A stretch of DNA of 64,000 nt from positions 1 to 64,000 of the forward strand of contig JAPLPE010000014.1 in NCBI GenBank assembly GCA_026400355.1. Direction: 5' to 3'. The position numbers were made by a program, and so were the translations under genes. This stretch comes from Rhodobacterales bacterium. Its GTDB lineage: Bacteria > Pseudomonadota > Alphaproteobacteria > Rhodobacterales > Rhodobacteraceae. Positions 18,673-28,365 of the stretch are shown piece by piece (within the stretch, counting starts at the first letter, position 1; the number at the start of each line of letters is the position of its first letter). The notes under the pieces were generated by a model. It was not told the DNA's origin. It did not search any database and saw only the letters and a list, made by a program, of their open reading frames with translations.

Positions 18673-18702
18673 CCCCGAAAGCGTGACCGCTTTCGGGGTT
18701 CT
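18673..18702 (+). terminator. intrinsic terminator of the DUF4167 gene
   Basis: CCCCGAAAGCG (18673-18683) and CGCTTTCGGGG (18688-18698) form a perfect 11-bp stem with a TGAC loop, followed by TTCTT. It also lies directly at the end of rsmA on the opposite strand, so it separates two convergent units. Confidence 0.85.
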
Positions 18703-19548
18703 TCATTTGGCGGCGTCGATGCTGCGGGCCAAGGCGCAGAAGTCTTCGATCCCCACCTGTTCGGCGCGTTCGGTGGGGGGGATGCCGACGGCAGTCAGGT
18801 GGCCTTCGATATCGCTGGCCACGCCCCTGAGGCTGGCGCGCAGCATCTTGCGGCGCTGGTTGAAACCGGCGGCTGCGACGCGTGACAAGGTAGTGGGATT
18901 GGCGGGCCAGCGGGGGGCGGGCAGGGCGGTAAGGTGGACCACGGCCGAGGAAACCTTGGGCGGGGGCGTGAAGGCCTGCGGTGGCAGATCCAGCACGATG
19001 CGCACGTCGCACCGCCATTGGGCGAGGATTGCAAGGCGGCCATAGGTCTTGCCACCGGGCTGGGCCACGATGCGGTCGGCCACTTCACGCTGAAACATCA
19101 GGGTCAGGGACTGCCAGAAGGGCGGCCAGTCGGGAGGGGTGAGCCAGCGGACGAGAAGCTCGGTCCCGATGTTGTAGGGCAAGTTGGCCGAGACGCGGAT
19201 GGGCGGGGTCAGGTGGGCCAGAGGGTCTGTTTCGAGCGCGTCGCCTTCAATCACGGTAAGTCGTCCGGGATAGGCGGCGGCGATCTGGGCCAGCGCGGGC
19301 AGGCAGCGGGGGTCTTTCTCGATCGCAAGCACATGGCGCGCGCCTTCGGCCAGAAGGCCACGGGTCAGTCCGCCGGGTCCGGGGCCGATTTCGAGAATGT
19401 CACAGGACTTCAGGTCCCCGGCCGCGCGGGCGATGCGGGCGGTCAGGTTGAGGTCGAGCAGGAAGTTCTGCCCAAGCGCCTTCTTGGCGGCGATGCCGTG
19501 CGTTTCGATCACCTCGCGCAAGGGGGGCAGGCTGTCGATTCCGCTCAT
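18703..19548 (-). CDS. rsmA: 16S rRNA (adenine(1518)-N6/adenine(1519)-N6)-dimethyltransferase
   Basis: KsgA/RsmA dimethylates two adenines near the 3' end of 16S rRNA in late ribosome assembly. Family signatures are [11 protein letters not shown], the AdoMet motif [11 protein letters not shown], and NLPYNIGT. The length of 281 is normal. The start [10 protein letters not shown] lies 11 nt after GAGGA, which belongs to a dispersed intergenic repeat (see repeat at 19563). It follows pdxA directly, a common gene pair. Confidence 0.95.
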   Translation of the reverse strand: MSGIDSLPPLREVIETHGIAAKKALGQNFLLDLNLTARIARAAGDLKSCDILEIGPGPGGLTRGLLAEGARHVLAIEKDPRCLPALAQIAAAYPGRLTVIEGDALETDPLAHLTPPIRVSANLPYNIGTELLVRWLTPPDWPPFWQSLTLMFQREVADRIVAQPGGKTYGRLAILAQWRCDVRIVLDLPPQAFTPPPKVSSAVVHLTALPAPRWPANPTTLSRVAAAGFNQRRKMLRASLRGVASDIEGHLTAVGIPPTERAEQVGIEDFCALARSIDAAK

Positions 19549-19562
19549 GGCATTTTCTGTCC

Positions 19563-19612
19563 TCAAATATCCCGGGGGGAGGCCGCAGGCCGGGGGGCAG
19601 CGCCCCCCTCCC
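19563..19612 (-). repeat. dispersed GC-rich repeat, copy 1
   Basis: On the minus strand this reads a GGGGGGC-type palindrome (19592-19608), then GGCCTGCGGCC, then CCCCCCGGGATATTTGAGG. It shares the order hairpin, C-run, GG(G/T)-(A/C)TA-TTTG, (A/C)CAGAA with the copies at 27811, 30243, 32284 and 53263. This copy encodes the last residues of PdxA and supplies the GAGGA in front of rsmA. Confidence 0.65.
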
Positions 19613-20567
19613 GCGCGGTCGCCATGCGGTCGGCCAGCCGAATTGCGGCAATGATGCTCGTGGCATCCGCGATCCCCTGACTGGCAATGTCGAAAGCCGT
19701 CCCGTGATCGGGCGAGGTGCGGATGAAAGGCAGCCCGAGAGTCACATTCACGCCGCCCGAGAAGTCCAGCGTCTTGATCGGGATGAGAGCCTGATCGTGA
19801 TACATGCAGATGGCCACGTCATAGCGGGCACGGGCAACAGGGTGGAACATCGTGTCGGCAGAAAGGGGGCCTGCGATGTCGAGACCCTGCGCCCGGAGCG
19901 CGTCAAGGACGGGTGTGATGAGGTCGATCTCCTCCATCCCCATCTTGCCACCTTCGCCGGCATGGGGGTTGAGGCCTGCTACCGCAATGCGCGGGCGGGG
20001 GACGCCGAAATCACGGCGGAGGCCCGCATGGGTGATGAGGATGGTGTCCGTCAGGAGCCTTGCGGTCAGGTGTTTGGGAACATCTGCGATGGGAATGTGG
20101 ATCGTGACCGGGACGACGCGAAGCGTTTCCGAGGCCAGCATCATTACGACGCAGGGGGCACCAGCGAGATGGGCCAGAAATTCGGTATGGCCGGGAAAGG
20201 CGAAAGCGGCACCGTCGATGAGGGCCTTCTTGTGGATCGGCGCGGTGCAAAGGGCGCGGACCTGGCCCTTCATCGCCAGATCGACGCCAGTGGCGATGGC
20301 TTCGATGACGCCTTGCGCATGGGCGGGGTTGGCCGTGCCGGGCGTCAGGGCTGGGCCGAAATCGCGCGCGAGGACGGGAAGGGCGTCGGGCGAGAGTCCC
20401 GATGCCTGAGAGGGGTCTGTCAATTCGCGGATGGGCGTGCCTTGCGGCAGGTGGCGGGGATCACCGATCCAGAGTAGGGGCAAATCATGGCGCAACGCCA
20501 CCCAGGCGCGAGCGGCGATTTCCGGGCCGATGCCCGCAGGCTCGCCACAACTGATCGCGATTGTCAT
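19563..20567 (-). CDS. pdxA: 4-hydroxythreonine-4-phosphate dehydrogenase
   Basis: Oxidises 4-phosphohydroxy-L-threonine in vitamin B6 synthesis. The 334-residue protein shows the metal-binding histidines in [19 protein letters not shown] and [12 protein letters not shown]. The N-terminus [12 protein letters not shown] is standard. The last 14 or so residues ([14 protein letters not shown]) are encoded by a dispersed repeat rather than conserved sequence. It overlaps surA by 4 nt (ATGA), so surA-pdxA are co-translated. Confidence 0.94.
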   Translation of the reverse strand: MTIAISCGEPAGIGPEIAARAWVALRHDLPLLWIGDPRHLPQGTPIRELTDPSQASGLSPDALPVLARDFGPALTPGTANPAHAQGVIEAIATGVDLAMKGQVRALCTAPIHKKALIDGAAFAFPGHTEFLAHLAGAPCVVMMLASETLRVVPVTIHIPIADVPKHLTARLLTDTILITHAGLRRDFGVPRPRIAVAGLNPHAGEGGKMGMEEIDLITPVLDALRAQGLDIAGPLSADTMFHPVARARYDVAICMYHDQALIPIKTLDFSGGVNVTLGLPFIRTSPDHGTAFDIASQGIADATSIIAAIRLADRMATAREGGAAPRPAASPRDI

Positions 20568-21796
20568 TCGCCGATGATCAGCGCATTGGCGCGAAGCTGC
20601 TGCAGCAATACTTCAGCATATTGCCCAAGCTTCTCGCCGACAAGCTGACGGCGGAGTGCGTCAATGTCGGTTTCTGCGGGAAGCGGTTGATTCCGCGAAC
20701 ACACCATGAGGAACAGAAGCATTTCGCCATTCGTCGAGGTCAAGGTCCACGAGGTTTCGCCGGGGTCGAGCTTGGCAATTTCGAGCGCGATGCCTGGCGG
20801 GATTTCGCTGGGGGACTGTTCGATCCGGTCGAGCATTTCGGGCGGCTGGCCCCGGGCGATGGCGTAGAGGTCGCCGCAGTCGTCGACACTGTTGGCAACC
20901 TCCTGCGCTATGGCAAGGGCGGCGGGCGTGCGGCCGCCGGGGATGTGATAGATGGCGTAGTCGATGCTGGCGGGTGTTGCACGGGTAAAGCCGCCTTCGC
21001 GAACGCCGCGCATCTGGAGAAGAGCGATCCCGTTATCGATCTCGATCGGCGGGGTGACCTGACCTGGTTCAAGCGTCAGGAGCAGTTGCCCGAGAACAGG
21101 TGGGTAGCGAGTGATCTCGGTCCAGTCGAGGCGGCCGCCTTGTTCCTTGGAGGGCACGGCCGAGACTTCGCGGGCCGCAGCCTCGAAGGCGGCGGTGGTG
21201 GTGAACTGCGATATCTCCGTCGCGGCCTGCTTGGCCTGATCAACGACCGCGGGCTGGTTGGCGGGGGCGGCGATGATGATCTCGTTCAGCAGAACCTGAA
21301 TGGAACTCGATTGGGTCTGGCTGAGGGCGAGGGCGTCGTTGATTTCCTGATCGGTGACCGTGACACGGTCGAGATAAAGTGATCGGACGTAGTCGCGCCA
21401 TGCTACACCGGTCAGGACGAAATCCCGCAGTGTTTCTTCATCGATGCCATTTTGGGTCAGCACGGTAACAAGCTGTTCAGTTGTCAGATTTCCGCGTTGA
21501 GCAAAGTCTTCGATGGCGGATACTTCGGATTCGGGCGTCAGGGAGACGCCCACCCGGTCAAGTTCCTGCCGTCGCAGGCGGTCTTCGACCAGAGCCTTAC
21601 GGGCGAGGACGGGAAGGTCGCCGGGCGAGTTGAAGAACGTCAGCAGCATGATGCGCTGTTCAAGTTCGTATCCGGTGATGACTTCGTCGTTCACGGTAAT
21701 TTCGGGCGAGAACGGGCTTTGGGCCGTGGCGGCTATAGGCAGCAAAAGGCCCAGGCACAACAGGATCATGCGGCCCAGTTGAACGCGACGTGTCAT
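20564..21796 (-). CDS. surA: periplasmic chaperone / peptidylprolyl isomerase SurA
   Basis: A 410-residue SurA-like chaperone that escorts outer membrane proteins such as LptD to BAM. The signal peptide ends at TAQS (about residue 26). The SurA N-terminal domain follows (ITVNDEVITGYELEQR), then a single parvulin domain around residues 170-270 (SKEQGGRLDWTE, LEPGQVTPPIEIDNGIALL). The Cys-containing C-terminus is not a second parvulin copy. The position between lptD and pdxA is the usual surA location. Confidence 0.9.
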   Translation of the reverse strand: MTRRVQLGRMILLCLGLLLPIAATAQSPFSPEITVNDEVITGYELEQRIMLLTFFNSPGDLPVLARKALVEDRLRRQELDRVGVSLTPESEVSAIEDFAQRGNLTTEQLVTVLTQNGIDEETLRDFVLTGVAWRDYVRSLYLDRVTVTDQEINDALALSQTQSSSIQVLLNEIIIAAPANQPAVVDQAKQAATEISQFTTTAAFEAAAREVSAVPSKEQGGRLDWTEITRYPPVLGQLLLTLEPGQVTPPIEIDNGIALLQMRGVREGGFTRATPASIDYAIYHIPGGRTPAALAIAQEVANSVDDCGDLYAIARGQPPEMLDRIEQSPSEIPPGIALEIAKLDPGETSWTLTSTNGEMLLFLMVCSRNQPLPAETDIDALRRQLVGEKLGQYAEVLLQQLRANALIIGE

Positions 21797-21850
21797 GTGT
21801 CTGCCTCGCTTCTGGCGTTTCTTGCCCTTTAGAACCCCGGTTGCATCGGC

Positions 21851-23953
21851 CTATCCGCGGCATGTACCGGCGGCGGCGCTATCAGACCGGCCGGCGGAAA
21901 AGCCGTTGAGATTGACCGACAGGCCGAGGCTTGTCGTGGGATCGACAATCGTTGATGAGGTGTAGCGGCGGAAGAGGGAAAGGTCCACCGTGACGCATTC
22001 GTTACGCCAGCCGACGCCGAGACCTGCATACGCAGGTTCATCGACAGCGACGTTGTAGCGGCCCGAGGCGCGGATTTCCCAGCGCTCGTCTATTTCATAG
22101 GCGGCATCGACTGTCCATTCCGAAACGGCGGCAGGGCGGTCTTCGGCATCATCGGGGGGCAGAAAGATGTAGGCCGCGCCCACTGCGATGATGGGGTTGG
22201 CCCAGTCGAGGCGGGCTTCGGTCCGGCTGAGATCGAATTCGGGGTTAAGGATCGTGCGGGCGTTGAGTGAGAAGCCGCCCGAAAGGTCGAACTGCCCGGC
22301 AACGAGCCAGTCGGATTTCTTGTTCTGGAGGCCAGAGGTTGTAGTGAACTGGTCGTCCACAGTGCTGCGCCAGATCCGGCCAAAGGTCATGGTTGATTCG
22401 GTGCCGTTCCGGCCGACGCGTGTCCAGTTCAGGCCGAGCGTGGCGCGGGTGCCGAATTCATGAGCGTCGAGGCCTGGAAAGCGGGTGAGGGCAAAGAGGT
22501 TGGCCTGATCGAATTCGACGAGCGTAGAGTCCTCGTTCGGGACATCGCCGCCGAGGACAGCATTCCAGCCAAGAGCGGCCATCGGTTCGATCACGTTGCT
22601 TGCTCCGTCGCTGCTGCGGATCAGAGGCCAGCGGAGGGTGACGGCAACAGCAGGGGAGGCCTGAGTGACAAAGCTGTCATATCCGGGGTCGTTCGCGATG
22701 GCATAGGCATAGCCGTCGAGCCGGCCGGCCGCCTGAGCCAAGAAGCCTGCAGGCAGGATCCAGTCGTTCTGCCAATCGGCAGTGCCGCCGAAGCGGACCA
22801 TGTCGAGCCCGTCCGGCCCTTCGGCCACGCCGGGGGAGTAGAAGGATTGCGCGCCCGAGGAGAGGGTCAGGATGCCGCCGATCTGGTCGGGCGTGTAGCG
22901 GTGTTCCCAGGTCCATTCGCCCACAAGCGGGGGCAGTCTCTCGTTTTCCTCGTCGGCACGGAGGGTCTGGTAGTAGGTGATGTCGGCGCGCAGGAGCGAG
23001 AAGTCTTGCACGCGGGTCAGCCTGACGCCCGAGTTCAGGCGGTCCTGATCCGAGAAGTTGTAGTCGAGAAGGTAGGAGGGGTCGGTCACGGCCTCGATCA
23101 GAATGCCAAGCTGGTAGTCGTTGCCCAGATCGACCCCGCCATCGGCAAAGAGATAGCCCCGGGTTTCACCGGGCTGGAGCGAGTCCTGGCTGATGGCTCC
23201 GGTGAAGTTCATGTCACCGAGGGCGAAGGCCTGCCGGTAGCGGTATTCGAGCGTGCGGGTCTGAGGCGAGACGTAGGGGATGAGTGTGAGGTCGCGCGAT
23301 GGGCCGAAGGTCAAGAAATACGGGACGCGCACGCCGAAACCAAGCTGGTCGGTGGTGACGATGGAGGGGATAAGGAAACCTGTGGCGCGTTCGAGTGTGG
23401 GGTCAGGAAGGCGCATCTGGGGTAGCCAGAAGACTGGGACGCCGCGGATGAGGAAGGTGGAGTCCTTGAAGTAGATCTGCTTTTCCGCCTCGTCATAGAT
23501 GACGCTGGCGGTACGGATCTCCCAGAGCGGCGGGCGGTTTCCGCAGACCTGACAGGAGGTGGCGGCGACCTGCCGCATGGCGGAATACTGGCCGTCCACC
23601 CGTTCTATATCGTTGGCGGCCAGTTGGAGTTGCTGGTCGAGAACGAGGCGCGCACCGCGGAGGAGGCCGTTCTCCAGTTGCGGATCAAGGTCGGCGCGGT
23701 CGGCTGACAGGATTGTGCCTTCGGGTGAAACGATCAGGATCGGGCCGTCGATGGTCAGCCGGTCGCCGGTCTGGTCATATGTGATGCGGTAGGCTGAAAG
23801 GCGGGTGCCGTCGTAGAAGACCTGCACATTGCCTTCGGCGATGAGTTGCTTGTCGGCGGTCACGGTGACCGAGTCGGCCACGAGGGTGGCTGTTGCTTGA
23901 GCCGAGGCCAGGGCGGGCAGGAGGAAGAGGAAGAACGCGAGGAGGAGGCGCAT
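21851..23953 (-). CDS. lptD: LPS-assembly protein LptD
   Basis: The outer membrane beta-barrel that inserts lipopolysaccharide. The signal peptide ends at LASAQ. An OstA/LptA-like N-terminal domain follows (ADSVTVTADKQLIAEGNVQV), then the long barrel to residue 700. Cysteines CQVCGN near residue 135 and two near the C-terminus (NECVTV, AGTCRG) could form the inter-domain disulfides required by LptD. Its ATG overlaps the lptG stop by one base. It is the third gene of lptF-lptG-lptD-surA. Confidence 0.94.
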   Translation of the reverse strand: MRLLLAFFLFLLPALASAQATATLVADSVTVTADKQLIAEGNVQVFYDGTRLSAYRITYDQTGDRLTIDGPILIVSPEGTILSADRADLDPQLENGLLRGARLVLDQQLQLAANDIERVDGQYSAMRQVAATSCQVCGNRPPLWEIRTASVIYDEAEKQIYFKDSTFLIRGVPVFWLPQMRLPDPTLERATGFLIPSIVTTDQLGFGVRVPYFLTFGPSRDLTLIPYVSPQTRTLEYRYRQAFALGDMNFTGAISQDSLQPGETRGYLFADGGVDLGNDYQLGILIEAVTDPSYLLDYNFSDQDRLNSGVRLTRVQDFSLLRADITYYQTLRADEENERLPPLVGEWTWEHRYTPDQIGGILTLSSGAQSFYSPGVAEGPDGLDMVRFGGTADWQNDWILPAGFLAQAAGRLDGYAYAIANDPGYDSFVTQASPAVAVTLRWPLIRSSDGASNVIEPMAALGWNAVLGGDVPNEDSTLVEFDQANLFALTRFPGLDAHEFGTRATLGLNWTRVGRNGTESTMTFGRIWRSTVDDQFTTTSGLQNKKSDWLVAGQFDLSGGFSLNARTILNPEFDLSRTEARLDWANPIIAVGAAYIFLPPDDAEDRPAAVSEWTVDAAYEIDERWEIRASGRYNVAVDEPAYAGLGVGWRNECVTVDLSLFRRYTSSTIVDPTTSLGLSVNLNGFSAGRSDSAAAGTCRG

Positions 23954-25047
23954 CAGCCGTCCTCGAGATGGAGGATGAGGCCGAGGGCGAGGCCGATGGC
24001 GATGAGAGGTGGGGCCCAGGCGGCAAGAACGATGGGAAGCTGGCCGGATTCGCCAAGGATTTCGGACAGGTTGCGCAGGAAGTAGATGGCAAAGCTGAGT
24101 AGGATCGCGAACATGACCATGATCCCGGTCCGGCCGCTGCGCTGATGGCGCATTGTGAAACCTGCCGCGATGAGGACCATCGCGATCAGAAAGGCGGGCA
24201 GGGCCAGTTCGGACTGCAAGTACATCTCGTGGCGGCGGGCGGTAAAGCCTGCGTCCTGCAGTCTTTGGATGAAGCGTGGCAGTTCCCAGATCGCAATCGA
24301 GGAAGGAGTGCCGAAACTGTCGCGGATCTGATCGGCGGTCAGGGTGGAAGCGATGGTGAGGCTGGGGTGGAGAATTGAGTCAGCCTCGGGGTTGGTGCTG
24401 CCTTCGAGCGGCCAGACCTTGGCTTCGCTCAGGTTCCAGGCGCGTTCGGTGAGAATGGCGGTCGCGGCGTGGATGCGTTGCTGAGGAATGCCGTCCCTGG
24501 TGAAGGAGATGAAGGTCACGTCACTGAGTTCGGTGCCGTCGAGGTTGGAGCGACCGGCATGGATGACCGTCTGCAGTGCGCCATCACCCTGCCGGAGCCA
24601 GAGGCCGTCATCAGAGATGGCGAGGATCGAGTTCTTGCCCTGCATGTCGCCCAGTCGCGCCTCATATTCGCGGGACGTGGCGGCGACGATAGGGTTCATG
24701 ATGGCCACGCCAACCACACCGATGAGAAGTGCGACCGCGACAGGAGCAATCAGGGCGACGAGGGCCGAGCGGCCGGCGGCGCGGGTCACGACAAGCTCGG
24801 ACGAGCGGGCGAGGCTGAGGAAGAGCGCAATGGCCGCGATGATGACCATGAGAGGCAGGATAAGGTAGAGCGCCTGAGGGATATTGAGGAGCGTGAGTTG
24901 GATCAGTGCGGAGAAGCCTGCTTCTTCGCCTGAAAAGCGGCGGACCTGATCGACGATGTCGACGAGAAAGAGCATGGCGAAGAAGATCGCAAAGACTGCA
25001 CCGAAGATCATGATGAAGCGGCGGGCGAAATAGCGGTGCAGGATCAT
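23953..25047 (-). CDS. lptG: LPS export ABC transporter permease LptG
   Basis: An inner-membrane permease of the LptB2FG complex that extracts lipopolysaccharide. The 364-residue protein has the YjgP/YjgQ layout: an N-terminal helix group (HRYFARRFIMIFGAVFAIFF onward) up to about residue 125, a periplasmic domain, and three C-terminal helices. The LVVTRAAGRS coupling region contacts the ATPase. It overlaps lptF by 4 nt and lptD by 1 nt, so the three are translated as one operon. Confidence 0.93.
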   Translation of the reverse strand: MILHRYFARRFIMIFGAVFAIFFAMLFLVDIVDQVRRFSGEEAGFSALIQLTLLNIPQALYLILPLMVIIAAIALFLSLARSSELVVTRAAGRSALVALIAPVAVALLIGVVGVAIMNPIVAATSREYEARLGDMQGKNSILAISDDGLWLRQGDGALQTVIHAGRSNLDGTELSDVTFISFTRDGIPQQRIHAATAILTERAWNLSEAKVWPLEGSTNPEADSILHPSLTIASTLTADQIRDSFGTPSSIAIWELPRFIQRLQDAGFTARRHEMYLQSELALPAFLIAMVLIAAGFTMRHQRSGRTGIMVMFAILLSFAIYFLRNLSEILGESGQLPIVLAAWAPPLIAIGLALGLILHLEDG

Positions 25048-26189
25048 GGCGCAGCCGTCGCGGTCAGGTCGGACGGGACGGGGCGGCGGCGGAAGAGGCC
25101 GGGGCGGGAGGCAAAGAACAACAGGAACCAGACGATGAAGAGGCCCACGACGAGGGGGATATAGCTAAGCGGCCAGAGGCCCGGCTGATCACGGAGGATT
25201 CCGGTGATGATGGTTTCGATGCCCTTGACGAGGATCATGATGAAGATCGCTGCAAGAACCTGTTTCCAGACGCCGAAACGGCTGAACCCCCCGACAAGAA
25301 GAGTGGCGAATCCGAGCAGTGAGGCGGCGAGGGCAAGGCCCGCTTCTGCAAAGCGCGCATGTCCTTCGGAAATGAGCAATTCCTTTGACTTGCGGGTTTC
25401 CGTGGTGAGATCAGGGGTGGGGAAAAGGAGGTCACGGGTCGAGAGTTCCCGGGAACTGCGGCGCGTGGCGGCGGCAGCGGGTACCAGGCTGCCGATGTCA
25501 TAGGTCAGATCGGCAAAGGACGTCGTTATGAGACGTCCCGTATCGCGTTCAAGTGTCTGGATCATGCCGTCGCGCATGACAAGCTGGGGACCGTTATCAG
25601 AGCGGACGATATAGGCCCGGCGGGCGGTGTAGGTGACGGTTTCGGTGTCGGCACGGCTGTCAGAGAGGAAGATGTCGCGGAGTTCTCCGGCGCGGCTGAC
25701 GTCGCGGATATAGACGGTGATGCCTTCTGCCGGGGTGAGGAATTGGCCCTCGCGGAGCAGGCGGGTGGTGGCAGTCTGGGCGATCTCGGCCTGCCGGGCG
25801 TTGAACCGGGTGAGCGCCGCCGGAGCCAGGCCGTGGATCAGGACTGACATGAGTACGGTCACGATCAGTCCGAAGACGAGGACCGGGAGGGCTAGGCGGA
25901 AGGGGGAGAGGCCGGTGGCCTGCAAGACGGTCAACTCCGATTCCGCGCTCATCCGGTTGGTGACGTAGAGACTGGCGGCGAAGGCTGCGACGGGCAGGAC
26001 TATCTTGATGACCGTGGGCAGGGTCAGGGCGGTGAATTCAAGGAAGACGCCCGCTGACTGACCATCCGCGATGAGCTGGTCAAAGAGGACGACCGCGCGG
26101 TTGATCCAGTAGACCATGATGAGGACGAGCGCGAAGAAGCCGAACATGACCATGAGCTGGGACAGCATGTACCTGTCAAATCGACCCAA
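25044..26189 (-). CDS. lptF: LPS export ABC transporter permease LptF
   Basis: Partner of LptG in the LptB2FG complex, with the same fold: helices around FGFFALVLIMVYW and IVLPVAAFAASL, the coupling segment ELTVLQATGLSPF, a periplasmic domain, then C-terminal helices. A TTG start at 26189 gives the family-like N-terminus (TTG then GRFDRYMLSQL) with AAGGG upstream. The frame is open back to an ATG at 26270, which would add 27 residues but leave only about 50 bp to the divergent pepA gene. Confidence 0.9.
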   Translation of the reverse strand: MGRFDRYMLSQLMVMFGFFALVLIMVYWINRAVVLFDQLIADGQSAGVFLEFTALTLPTVIKIVLPVAAFAASLYVTNRMSAESELTVLQATGLSPFRLALPVLVFGLIVTVLMSVLIHGLAPAALTRFNARQAEIAQTATTRLLREGQFLTPAEGITVYIRDVSRAGELRDIFLSDSRADTETVTYTARRAYIVRSDNGPQLVMRDGMIQTLERDTGRLITTSFADLTYDIGSLVPAAAATRRSSRELSTRDLLFPTPDLTTETRKSKELLISEGHARFAEAGLALAASLLGFATLLVGGFSRFGVWKQVLAAIFIMILVKGIETIITGILRDQPGLWPLSYIPLVVGLFIVWFLLFFASRPGLFRRRPVPSDLTATAAP

Positions 26190-26322
26190 CGGTTTCGCCC
26201 TTGTTCCACCTGCACTGACTGACTTGGGACTAGCGTATCTGCGGGGGGGATTGAACTGGTATCTGGTCAAGCGGGGGTTCGGGGGCTAGGTCTTGCCCAT
26301 CAGGAACCCGAAGGAGTGCGCG

Positions 26323-27795
26323 ATGACTGAAGCCGTCCATATCCAGTTCAAGGACATGGCACCCGATACGCTTGCGGGCGTGGAGGGGTTGGTCGTGGTC
26401 TTTGTGTCCGCCGATGGGAAAATGGGTCTCCCGGCGCGCAAGGTGAATGTGTTGACCCGCAAAGCAGTGGAGCGAGCGGTGGGCGCGCCCGGCTGGGCAA
26501 AAGGCAAGGCGGGGGATGTGTTTCGGCTGGGCTGGCCTGCGGGCATTGCGGCCGAGGCGGTGCTGGTGGTGAAGCTGCCTGCAAAGCCGACGGTCGAAGA
26601 GGCGCGGCGCGCCGGTGCGGCGCTTGCGCGTGAGCGCGGGACGGCAGACATGACGATTGTCGCGGGCGCGCAGGGGCGGATCGACGAGCTGTCGCTGGGT
26701 CTGGCGCTGCGGGCCTACAGCTTTGTCCCGCACAAGACAGCGGCGCCCGACCGGTCGGGGGCAGTGACGGTGATGGTGAACGATCCGGAGGCGGTGGCCA
26801 GGGCGGCGGGGCCGATGGCGGCGCTGGTCGAGGGAGTTTTCTTTACGCGTGATCTGACGAACGAGCCGGCCAACGTTCTGACCACGGATGATTTCGCCGC
26901 GCGGCTGGCGGCGATGCAGGAACTGGGACTTGAGGTGGAAATCCTTGAGGAGCAGGAGTTGCAGCGGCTGGGGATGGGGTCGCTTCTTTGCGTGGGGCAG
27001 GGATCGGCCAGTCCGTCGAAGATTGTCGTCATGCAGTGGAACGGCGGGGGCGATGAGGCACCGCTGGCACTCGTCGGCAAGGGTGTGGTCTTTGACACGG
27101 GTGGCATTTCCATCAAGCCTGCGGCCGGCATGGAAGAGATGACGGGCGACATGGGCGGGGCAGGTGTAGTCGCGGGCGTGATGCGGACGCTCGCCCTGCG
27201 GAAGGCGAAGGCCAATGTCGTGGGGCTGGTCGGGCTGGTCGAGAACATGCCGTCGGGCACGGCAGTACGGCCCGGAGATGTGGTCAAGTCCATGAAGGGC
27301 GACACGATCGAGGTCATCAATACCGATGCCGAGGGGCGTTTGGTGCTGGCCGATGTGCTGTGGTACACGCAGGAGCGCTTCAAGCCGGTGGGGATCGTAG
27401 ATCTGGCGACTCTGACCGGGGCGATCATTGTGGCGCTGGGGCATGAGAATGCGGGCGTGTTTTCCAACGATGATGCCTTCTGCGAAGGGTTCATGGCGGC
27501 GGCAAAGGCCGAGGGCGAAAATGCCTGGCGGATGCCTTTGGGTGCGGCCTATGACGAAAAGCTCAAGTCGCGGATCGCCGACATGAAGAACATCGGCGGG
27601 CGGGACGGCGGGGCCATTACGGCGGCGCAGTTCATTCAGCGGTTCATCAAGGAGGGGCAGCCATGGGTGCATCTGGACATTGCCGGGACGGCCTTTGTGA
27701 GCGGGGATACGATGCTCGCTCCCAAGGGATCGACGGGCTGGGGTGTGATGGCGCTGAACCGTATGGTGGCGGACCGATATGAAGTGAAGGAGTAG
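26323..27795 (+). CDS. pepA: leucyl aminopeptidase (M17 family)
   Basis: A 490-residue manganese/zinc aminopeptidase. The M17 signature NTDAEGRLVLAD is present. The catalytic lysine and metal-ligand region GKGVVFDTGGISIKPA and the second-metal segment TGDMGGAG are intact, as is VDLATLTGAI. It starts with GAAGGAG 7 nt upstream. PepA hydrolyses N-terminal residues of peptides and in some bacteria also binds DNA. It is divergent from lptF and followed by a dispersed repeat, then holC. Confidence 0.96.
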   Translation: MTEAVHIQFKDMAPDTLAGVEGLVVVFVSADGKMGLPARKVNVLTRKAVERAVGAPGWAKGKAGDVFRLGWPAGIAAEAVLVVKLPAKPTVEEARRAGAALARERGTADMTIVAGAQGRIDELSLGLALRAYSFVPHKTAAPDRSGAVTVMVNDPEAVARAAGPMAALVEGVFFTRDLTNEPANVLTTDDFAARLAAMQELGLEVEILEEQELQRLGMGSLLCVGQGSASPSKIVVMQWNGGGDEAPLALVGKGVVFDTGGISIKPAAGMEEMTGDMGGAGVVAGVMRTLALRKAKANVVGLVGLVENMPSGTAVRPGDVVKSMKGDTIEVINTDAEGRLVLADVLWYTQERFKPVGIVDLATLTGAIIVALGHENAGVFSNDDAFCEGFMAAAKAEGENAWRMPLGAAYDEKLKSRIADMKNIGGRDGGAITAAQFIQRFIKEGQPWVHLDIAGTAFVSGDTMLAPKGSTGWGVMALNRMVADRYEVKE

Positions 27796-27810
27796 TTCCT
27801 TTCTGCAGGT

Positions 27811-27870
27811 GGCGAGCGGGCCTCTGCCCCCGGGCTTCGCCGCCCCCGGGATACTTGGGACCAGAAGAAG
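27811..27870 (+). repeat. dispersed GC-rich repeat, copy 2
   Basis: Reads GCGGGCCTCTGCCCCCGGGC, a C-run with TTCGCC, then CCCCCGGGATACTTGGGACC and AGAAGAAG. It shares the core GGGATA(C/T)TTG and the trailing CCAGAAGAAG with the copies at 19563, 30243 and 53263. It lies 15 bp after the pepA stop, on the pepA strand. Confidence 0.65.
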
Positions 27871-27888
27871 CTGGGAACGAAGAGCTTT

Positions 27889-28365
27889 ATGGGCGACGTC
27901 TTTTTCTATCACCTGACGGAAGGGTCGCTAGAGGGGACCCTGCCCATCCTCATTGCCCGGGCGCGGGGGCAGGGGTGGCGGATTGAGCTGCGCGGGCGGG
28001 ATCAGGGGCGGATGGCACGGCTGGATGAGGCGCTGTGGCTGGGTCCGGAAGAGGGGTTTCTGCCGCATGGGATGGCGGGTGGGCCGCATGATGCGCTACA
28101 GACTGTGATCCTGACGGTTGAGGGGGAGGCGGCGAGGGATGTGGCTTGCGTCATGGCGGTTGACGGGGCCGCTCTTGGGGCGGTGGAGGCTGGGATGCTG
28201 GCACGGGGTTGTGTGCTGTTTGACGGAAATGATCAAAGCGCGGTGCAGCGGGCGCGGGACCAGTGGCGGGCTTTGACCGGAGCGGGGATCGGGGCAAAGT
28301 ACTGGGTGCAGGATGGCGGGCGCTGGGTGATGAAGAAGGAACGGGCGGCGGGGGGATCGGCATGA
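27889..28365 (+). CDS. holC: DNA polymerase III subunit chi
   Basis: A 158-residue HolC-family protein (N-terminus VFFYHLTEGSLEGTL, then LARARGQGWRI-like and DEALWLGPEEGFLPHG). Chi links the clamp loader to single-strand binding protein at the replication fork. The ribosome site is weak (GAAGAG). It overlaps the GFA-family gene by 4 nt (ATGA). The pepA-holC order is common in Gram-negative bacteria. Confidence 0.9.
   Translation: MGDVFFYHLTEGSLEGTLPILIARARGQGWRIELRGRDQGRMARLDEALWLGPEEGFLPHGMAGGPHDALQTVILTVEGEAARDVACVMAVDGAALGAVEAGMLARGCVLFDGNDQSAVQRARDQWRALTGAGIGAKYWVQDGGRWVMKKERAAGGSA

Noticed and set aside
22460-23425. 321-codon plus-strand frame across lptD
   Set aside because: Antisense to LptD, whose signal peptide, OstA domain and cysteines are clear; no independent evidence.
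26230-27912. 560-codon open frame on the minus strand across pepA
   Set aside because: It is antisense to the well-supported pepA over its length; the product is His/Arg/Pro-rich with no motif, as expected for the complement of GC-biased codons.
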